Shown: positions 60,401 to 64,000 of the stretch, one piece after another
How the letters are laid out: each line of letters opens with the position of its first letter
Numbering within the stretch: position 1 is the stretch's first letter
NCBI RefSeq assembly: GCF_006539145.1
Contig: NZ_BJML01000001.1
Location: forward strand, 787,802 to 851,801
Direction of reading: 5' to 3'
Length of the DNA: 64,000 nucleotides
Source: Microbacterium testaceum
GTDB lineage: Bacteria; Actinomycetota; Actinomycetes; Actinomycetales; Microbacteriaceae
Notes under the pieces: model-generated
What the model saw: only the letters and a program-made list of their open reading frames with translations
Databases searched by the model: none
Told to the model about the DNA's origin: nothing
Position numbers and translations under genes: made by a program

Positions 60401-60432
60401 GAGCGGCGCGCTCGATGATGCGATGGAGCTGA
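57418..60432 (+). CDS. Membrane-anchored DEAD/DEAH-type SF2 helicase
   Basis: A 1004-residue protein. RecA-like domain 1 has YQ near residue 21, Walker A APPGAGKT (41-48), Walker B DECHH (202-206) and motif III TAT (235-237). About 280 residues follow, with a Pro/Ser/Glu-rich disordered stretch (about 320-370). RecA-like domain 2 ends in GLFGEGWDCP (about 613-622) and QLRGRTLRRD (about 642-651), an arginine-finger motif VI. Then two membrane helices (about 785-830) and a 170-residue C-terminal domain follow. Membrane helices in such a helicase are unusual. It is divergent from a membrane protein; its substrate and role are unknown. Confidence 0.88.
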   Translation: MSTEPSRPLSAWRFDGTLRAYQRAALDRVDVDAGEPLHLVAPPGAGKTLLGLLLASRRGHRTVVFAPTTAIRAQWVGAARALAHDDAAVSEDPDRPADLTALTYQAISVVDSGEPFAALARARWAEELIADDRTPDQAEGWLDALSESNPAAYGRGIRSRSRALRRTLARQDATALTAALHPRSRELLERLVGAGVETVVLDECHHLLDHWALVVAALVARLRAAGREPLVIGLTATLPSPDDANEYENYVSLLGEVDLEVPVPAVVREGDLAPYRDLVHVVEPTAEERAFLSAHAEALAEALRTTFAVGAGREFLRAVLQPSTPSTSEDPLEPPAEGVSSPDPVAPAGTSADARPGIEPPPPAAESSDPDAAVDAALSAAFAVDFAGAEAAAAMFSVVAPGDPLTARLPAVARRAPTTDETLRLLGRYALDRVLPDPARVDDWHRLRRLLADFGFALTDRGVRRTRDPIDTVLASSLSKDRGACDILARERTELGDRLRALVVTDYVTHGNVHGGLLGSAGAVRTFSIVATDAVTSALRAILVTSSTVRVAVRHAETLLPALTRELGVPVTGEPCPDDAAVLEVRGTTGSGVVGAVSRLLADGSLEVVVGTRGLFGEGWDCPAVNTLIDLTAVATASATQQLRGRTLRRDPSWPEKVAHNWTVSALLPPDSPLDAQPDAARLRRKHAGLWGLDADHPERIVRGLPAALGRDRRRALDEVLEKARGASLEGVDALTSAPPRDETRSAWRIGSPYDDREELSAVVERPARTPVFSTSVRAERALGGWLGVSAGAPAAMLALSFFLPPVAGVAVGGVSILIGAVMAVPLFSAWRRTRRQARDAAATLRNMARVVWTALSESGRVRSPLAVPVWERERRDADGTRAEIRMADASLADQRTFGIALEELCGPIRTPRFVLEVDRGGGPWWVRGVLDRVGRSRPRQFVAVPAEIGRRRADALRFHGAWQVHVGPAVLHELNGPENLSLLAEARRTGGFSGAARSMMRWS

Positions 60433-60436
60433 GGGC

Positions 60437-61432
60437 TCAGTACCAGCCGGTCGACTGCGAGTGACCCCACGCGCCGCACGGCGTGCCGTAGCGGCCCGAG
60501 ATGTACCCCAGGCCCCACGACACCTGGGTGGCGGCGTTGGTCTGCCAGTCGGCACCGGCGGACGACATCTTGCTGCCGGGGAGGGCCTGCGGAATGCCGT
60601 AGGCGCCGCTGCCGGAGTTGTAGGCCTTGTAGTTCCAGCCCGACTCCTTGTTCCACAGCGAGACGAGGCACGACATCTGGTCGTCGCCCCAGCCGCGGCT
60701 GGCGAGCATGTCGCGCGCGGCGGCCTGGGCGCCGGCGGGGCTGTTGTCTCCCGAACCGCCTCCGGTCGGGATGGGGGCCGAAGACCCTCCACCGCCGGAG
60801 TTCGACGAGGACGACGACGATGCCTGCTTCTCGGCGGCGGCCTTGTCGGCGGCGGCCTTCGCGGCGGCAGCAGCCTCTGCTTCCTGGCGCGCCTTCTCGG
60901 CCGCCTCTTCTTCCGCCTTCTTGGCGACGGCGGCGTCGAGACCCCCGCGCAGCTCGGCGACGCGCTGATCGACCGCGGCGGAGGCCGCGGAGACGTCGTG
61001 CGAGAGCGCCGGCAGGAACGTCTCGGGCAGCACCGAGGCCGCCTGCAGGCGCTCGGCGGCCTGCTGCAGCGCGGTCGTGTCGACCGTGGCGGGCTGGCCG
61101 ATGTCGAGCCCGGATGCCGCGATGTCGCTCTGCACGGTGGCGACGGCCTGGATCGAGCTCGACGCGGCGGTCTCCGCCGCGCGGGCCTCGGTCTTCTCGG
61201 GGCCGGGGGAGGCCGCGAGCACCGTGGGCGTGATCGAGGAGGCGAGCGAGAACGTCGCGGTCGACAGGTCGGCGGGAGAGGCGGTGGCGGACGGCGCGGT
61301 GCCGGTGAGGGCCGAGGCCGCGACCACGCCGAGCACGAGCGCTCCCACTGTCGTCACGGGGCGACGACGAGTGCGGCGGGCGGCGAGGCGGCGGTCACGA
61401 CGATTGGAAAAGGACGTCGAGTCAGAGCGCAT
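60437..61432 (-). CDS. Secreted lysozyme-fold (transglycosylase SLT-like) protein, paralogue 2
   Basis: A 331-residue secreted protein with the same plan as the gene at 52807: basic start, signal helix (about 27-50), a helical middle region, an Ala/Glu/Lys-rich segment (about 170-205), a Ser/Gly linker (about 205-235) and a C-terminal domain with CLVSLWNKESGWNYKAYN, GIPQALPGSKM and GTPCGAWGHSQSTGWY. Glu in WNKESGW is the likely catalytic residue. The ATG at 61432 is clear. The stop lies 4 bp from the convergent helicase stop. Confidence 0.88.
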   Translation of the reverse strand: MRSDSTSFSNRRDRRLAARRTRRRPVTTVGALVLGVVAASALTGTAPSATASPADLSTATFSLASSITPTVLAASPGPEKTEARAAETAASSSIQAVATVQSDIAASGLDIGQPATVDTTALQQAAERLQAASVLPETFLPALSHDVSAASAAVDQRVAELRGGLDAAVAKKAEEEAAEKARQEAEAAAAAKAAADKAAAEKQASSSSSSNSGGGGSSAPIPTGGGSGDNSPAGAQAAARDMLASRGWGDDQMSCLVSLWNKESGWNYKAYNSGSGAYGIPQALPGSKMSSAGADWQTNAATQVSWGLGYISGRYGTPCGAWGHSQSTGWY

Positions 61433-61900
61433 AGAACCGGTTTCACGTGAGGGGAGGACGGTGCGGGTGTCACCGTCCGACCCGCGTCAGCGGGCACAAG
61501 ACGGGGAGCCTGGCACGTGTTTCTGGACGCCACCTGGGCGGACCGCCTCAGAACACCGGAACAAAAACGCCGATCCGGGGCGAATCGCGCGCACGCGTGA
61601 TCGCCCTGTCCAGCCCTCCGTCTCCGTGCGCGCTGCCCGGCCCGCGTCGTCGTGTGACGGCTCGACCGCGGGATGCGCGCCACCCGGGACTGCGCGGGAG
61701 GCCCGGTGCGTTAGACTGAGGTGTCACACCTGGGTTCTGCCTATCTGGCGAGCCCGTGGCATCGCACAAACAATCCGCTTCGCTTCGACTCGTGGTTGGA
61801 GTTCGCCCTCGGGCGGCCCCAGCCCGACGGCCCCCGGTCCTGGACCGACGGGTACAGGAGTCGGAGCCCGACACCACACCCAACTAGGACAACCCACTAC
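61433..61900 (+). other. Intergenic and leader region upstream of rpsA
   Basis: No coding sequence is convincing here. The left part is the 5' region of the leftward SLT-like gene. The right part holds the rpsA promoter (TAGACT, 61712-61717), a GGTGTCACACC palindrome at its expected transcription start (61720-61730) and a ~175-base leader before the rpsA ATG with several short GC hairpins. Confidence 0.5.
61712..61717 (+). promoter_or_regulatory. -10 box (TAGACT) of rpsA
   Basis: TAGACT, followed by the palindrome GGTGTCACACC (61720-61730), gives a leader of about 175 nt. No -35 resembling TTGACA is seen. Confidence 0.45.
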
Positions 61901-63355
61901 ATGACTACCGCAACGACCGCCCCGGCTACCAAGCAGGTCGCGATCAACGACATCGGCTCGGCCGAAGACTTCCTGGCCGCGGTCGAGAAGACGCTCAAGT
62001 TCTTCAACGACGGCGACCTCATCGAAGGCACCGTGGTGAAGATCGACCGCGACGAGGTCCTCCTCGACGTCGGTTACAAGACCGAGGGTGTCATCCCCTC
62101 CCGCGAGCTCTCGATCAAGCACGACGTCGACCCCAACGAGGTCGTCAACGTCGGCGACCACGTCGAGGCCCTCGTTCTCCAGAAGGAGGACAAGGAAGGC
62201 CGCCTCATCCTGTCCAAGAAGCGCGCTCAGTACGAGCGTGCGTGGGGCGACGTCGAGAAGATCAAGGAGAACGACGGTGTTGTCACCGGTTCCGTGATCG
62301 AGGTCGTCAAGGGTGGTCTCATCGTCGACATCGGCCTCCGCGGCTTCCTCCCGGCCTCGCTCATCGAGCTGCGCCGCGTCCGCGACCTCACGCCGTACCT
62401 CGGCCAGGAGATCGAGGCCAAGATCCTCGAGCTCGACAAGAACCGCAACAACGTCGTGCTGTCGCGCCGCGCCCTGCTCGAGCAGACGCAGTCCGAGTCG
62501 CGCACCACGTTCCTCAACAACCTCCACAAGGGCCAGGTCCGCAAGGGCACGGTCTCGTCGATCGTCAACTTCGGTGCGTTCGTCGACCTGGGCGGCGTCG
62601 ACGGTCTCGTCCACGTCTCCGAGCTCTCCTGGAAGCACATCGAGCACGCCTCCGAGGTCGTCGAGGTGGGCCAGGAGGTCACCGTCGAGATCCTCGAGGT
62701 CGACCTCGACCGCGAGCGCGTGTCGCTCTCGCTCAAGGCGACGCAGGAAGACCCGTGGCAGGTGTTCGCCCGTACCCACGCGATCGGCCAGATCGCTCCG
62801 GGCAAGGTCACCAAGCTCGTTCCCTTCGGTGCGTTCGTCCGCGTGGCCGACGGCATCGAGGGCCTCGTGCACATCTCCGAGCTGTCGGGCAAGCACGTCG
62901 AGCTCGCCGAGCAGGTCGTGTCGGTCGGCGAAGAGGTCTTCGTCAAGATCATCGACATCGACCTCGAGCGTCGCCGCATCTCGCTGTCGCTCAAGCAGGC
63001 CAACGAGTCGGTCGACCCCAACGGCACCGAGTTCGACCCGGCGCTGTACGGCATGGCCACCGAGTACGACGAGCGTGGCGAGTACAAGTACCCCGAGGGC
63101 TTCGACCCCGAGTCGGGTGCGTGGCTCGAGGGCTTCGACACTCAGCGCGAGGCCTGGGAGCAGGAGTACGCCGCTGCTCAGGGTCGCTGGGAAGCCCACA
63201 AGGCTGCCGTCGCCAAGGCCCTCGAGGCCGAGGCCGCCAACCCGACGGACGCTGGTTCGTTCGGTGGATCGTTCTCGTCCGAGACGCCCGCCCAGGGCAC
63301 CCTCGCCGACGACGAGTCGCTGGCTGCGCTTCGCGAGAAGCTCTCCGGTCGCTGA
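61901..63355 (+). CDS. rpsA: 30S ribosomal protein S1
   Basis: A 484-residue RNA-binding protein with four S1 domains, the form found in actinobacteria (six in E. coli). The repeats begin near residues 33, 120, 205 and 290; the third and fourth contain GAFVDLGGVDGLVHVSEL and GAFVRVADGIEGLVHISEL. The C-terminal tail is acidic and unstructured. It helps bring mRNA to the ribosome, including those with weak Shine-Dalgarno signals. The ATG at 61901 is chosen because it gives the known N-terminus; no strong ribosome site precedes it. A terminator follows. Confidence 0.97.
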   Translation: MTTATTAPATKQVAINDIGSAEDFLAAVEKTLKFFNDGDLIEGTVVKIDRDEVLLDVGYKTEGVIPSRELSIKHDVDPNEVVNVGDHVEALVLQKEDKEGRLILSKKRAQYERAWGDVEKIKENDGVVTGSVIEVVKGGLIVDIGLRGFLPASLIELRRVRDLTPYLGQEIEAKILELDKNRNNVVLSRRALLEQTQSESRTTFLNNLHKGQVRKGTVSSIVNFGAFVDLGGVDGLVHVSELSWKHIEHASEVVEVGQEVTVEILEVDLDRERVSLSLKATQEDPWQVFARTHAIGQIAPGKVTKLVPFGAFVRVADGIEGLVHISELSGKHVELAEQVVSVGEEVFVKIIDIDLERRRISLSLKQANESVDPNGTEFDPALYGMATEYDERGEYKYPEGFDPESGAWLEGFDTQREAWEQEYAAAQGRWEAHKAAVAKALEAEAANPTDAGSFGGSFSSETPAQGTLADDESLAALREKLSGR

Positions 63356-63367
63356 TCCGTCCCGCAT

Positions 63368-63403
63368 CGAAGGCCGGTACCTCCTCGGAGGTGCCGGCCT
63401 TCG
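63368..63403 (+). terminator. Terminator after rpsA
   Basis: CGAAGGCCGG (63368-63377) pairs with CCGGCCTTCG (63394-63403), and inner ACCTCC/GGAGGT extend the stem. Confidence 0.8.
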
Positions 63404-63460
63404 GTCGTTTCCGGGCGCAAGCCCTGGTGGGCAGGTGGTCAAGCAGGGCAGGATGAAGGC

Positions 63461-63634
63461 ATGGCTTCTCGACTTCCGCTTCTGATCACCCTTGCCGGCG
63501 TGGCCGTGCTCTTCCTGTCGATCGCGTTCGTCTTCGCTCTGGTCATCGGAGCGATGTTCTTCGGCGGGATCGAGTTCACCGGGGGACACACGGATGCCAT
63601 GACCTCGCCGTCGACGTGGACACTCGTCGCCTGA
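63461..63634 (+). CDS. Tiny membrane protein, 57 residues
   Basis: A short frame with a membrane helix (about 7-34: LLITLAGVAVLFLSIAFVFA and following) and a polar tail ending SPSTWTLVA. CAGGAT lies 6 nt before the ATG, the leaderless geometry, and AAGG also precedes it. The codons are GC-rich at third positions like neighbouring genes. The family is unknown. Confidence 0.5.
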   Translation: MASRLPLLITLAGVAVLFLSIAFVFALVIGAMFFGGIEFTGGHTDAMTSPSTWTLVA

Positions 63635-64000
63635 CCGTCATACCGTTCCCGTCACTCGGCCCGGACGACCTCGAAGGTCGTGCCGGGCCGTCCGCGCTTC
63701 CGTGTGTTTCCGCGTGTGCGGTCCGGCGACACGCCCGAGATGTGCCTGGATTCGACGGGTCGGTCGTTCCCGCGTAACTTATTACTTGTTCGCCCCACAG
63801 GGGAGAGCGGAGAGGCCGGAAGGCCCCGCATCGTCTCAAGTGGCGAACCACCCAAGACCTCATCGTTTCGGTGTATGGTTTTGGTTCTGGTCTTCGACCG
63901 GGTCTCACGACGCTGATCTTTCATAGGTCCCATGGTGAGAACCACAAGGTTCGAATGATCGAATAGGTAGTGAACTGCCTCACGGGTAGGTCGGGAGATC
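63635..64000 (+). other. Unassigned right end of the window
   Basis: It starts with a hairpin (63658-63671 with 63675-63689) that may end transcription from the small membrane gene. Then GC content falls to roughly 55% from about 63775 onward, including TTATTACTTGTT. Short frames here have no protein-like pattern and I assign none. Confidence 0.4.

Noticed and set aside
61731..61900. Riboswitch in the rpsA leader
   Set aside because: Several short GC hairpins can be drawn, but no known aptamer pattern is visible; it is kept only as a long leader.
61724..63589. A 621-codon open frame on the minus strand opposite rpsA
   Set aside because: It is an antisense shadow with repetitive Asp/Leu/Val/Glu composition; rpsA is certain.
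63652..63945. A 97-codon minus-strand frame at the right end, ending GRPGTTFEVVRAE
   Set aside because: Its end is formed by a terminator-like hairpin (63658-63689), its start has no ribosome or promoter signal, and composition is not protein-like throughout.
1..64000. tRNA, rRNA or CRISPR elements
   Set aside because: I looked in the intergenic regions for tRNA T-loops with acceptor pairing, rRNA-like sequence and regularly spaced repeats, and found none that hold. GGTTCGAA-like words near 63952 lack a cloverleaf.

Overview
The window reads as a chromosomal segment of a high-GC actinobacterium, most likely a Microbacterium-like member of the Microbacteriaceae. The evidence is a GC content of about 70% by eye, the ctaE-qcrC-qcrA-qcrB run of the actinobacterial bc1-aa3 respiratory chain, a mycothiol-type arsenate reductase, small actinobacterial membrane proteins (SCO4848-like, DUF6412-like, DUF3054, DUF2834), and many starts that look leaderless. 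I see no rRNA or tRNA genes, CRISPR array, insertion sequence or prophage. Apart from the last ~220 bases the composition is even, so most of it looks like core chromosome with small stress-related modules.

Layout. 0-8.5 kb: end of a proline iminopeptidase gene, a rhodanese, the respiratory operon ctaE-qcrC-qcrA-qcrB (leftward), then trpD, a PHP-domain protein and a stand-alone 5'-3' exonuclease. 8.5-16.5 kb: YchJ-like protein, a flavin/F420-type oxidoreductase operon, a LON-domain protein, a redox module (HxlR regulator + FUSC exporter, divergent from a QorB-like quinone reductase), a DksA/TraR-type zinc-finger protein and an MFS transporter. 16.5-24 kb: YidC-type insertase with a small partner, ACT-domain regulator, VanZ-like protein, OmpR-type two-component system, phosphodiesterase, VanY-type carboxypeptidase, fatty-acid desaturase and cold-shock protein. 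24-31.5 kb: general stress protein, DUF2256 + cryptochrome/photolyase, TUDOR-like small protein, catalase, and a three-gene operon of glycosyltransferase, EEP nuclease and membrane protein. 31.5-42.7 kb: trhO, M19 dipeptidase, two acetyltransferases, FAD oxidoreductase, a compact arsenic locus (arsR divergent from arsC, a flavoprotein and an arsN-like gene), msrB-msrA, SDR, TetR and WYL regulators. 43-50 kb: a flavin-based electron-transfer module (ferric-reductase-like protein, secreted FMN-binding protein, ApbE), a second two-component system with a small co-translated protein, an intradiol-dioxygenase-like lipoprotein and a G5/excalibur lipoprotein. 50-64 kb: NUDIX hydrolase, pgi, two related secreted lysozyme-fold proteins, PadR regulator, ABC1 kinase, a divergent pair made of a membrane protein and an unusual membrane-anchored SF2 helicase, then rpsA and a tiny membrane protein.

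How the genes work together. Oxidative and electrophile defence recurs: catalase, MsrA/MsrB, HxlR-QorB-FUSC, PPOX proteins, photolyase and cold shock. Cell-envelope functions form a second theme: SLT-like proteins, VanY, VanZ, YidC, desaturase and G5 lipoprotein. The arsenic locus has sensing, reduction, a flavoprotein and N-acetylation but no efflux pump in view.

The clearest sequence-wide signals are: (1) a dual initiation style, with isolated or first genes often having a TANNNT -10 box 6-7 nt before the start codon, and downstream operon genes using 4-bp ATGA/GTGA overlaps; (2) an over-represented 7-mer GGATGCC/GGCATCC; (3) several strong palindromes in divergent intergenic regions. The best candidates for something new are the membrane-anchored helicase with its divergent partner at 56.2-60.4 kb and a cryptochrome that has lost all its iron-sulfur cysteines at 25.7-27.1 kb.
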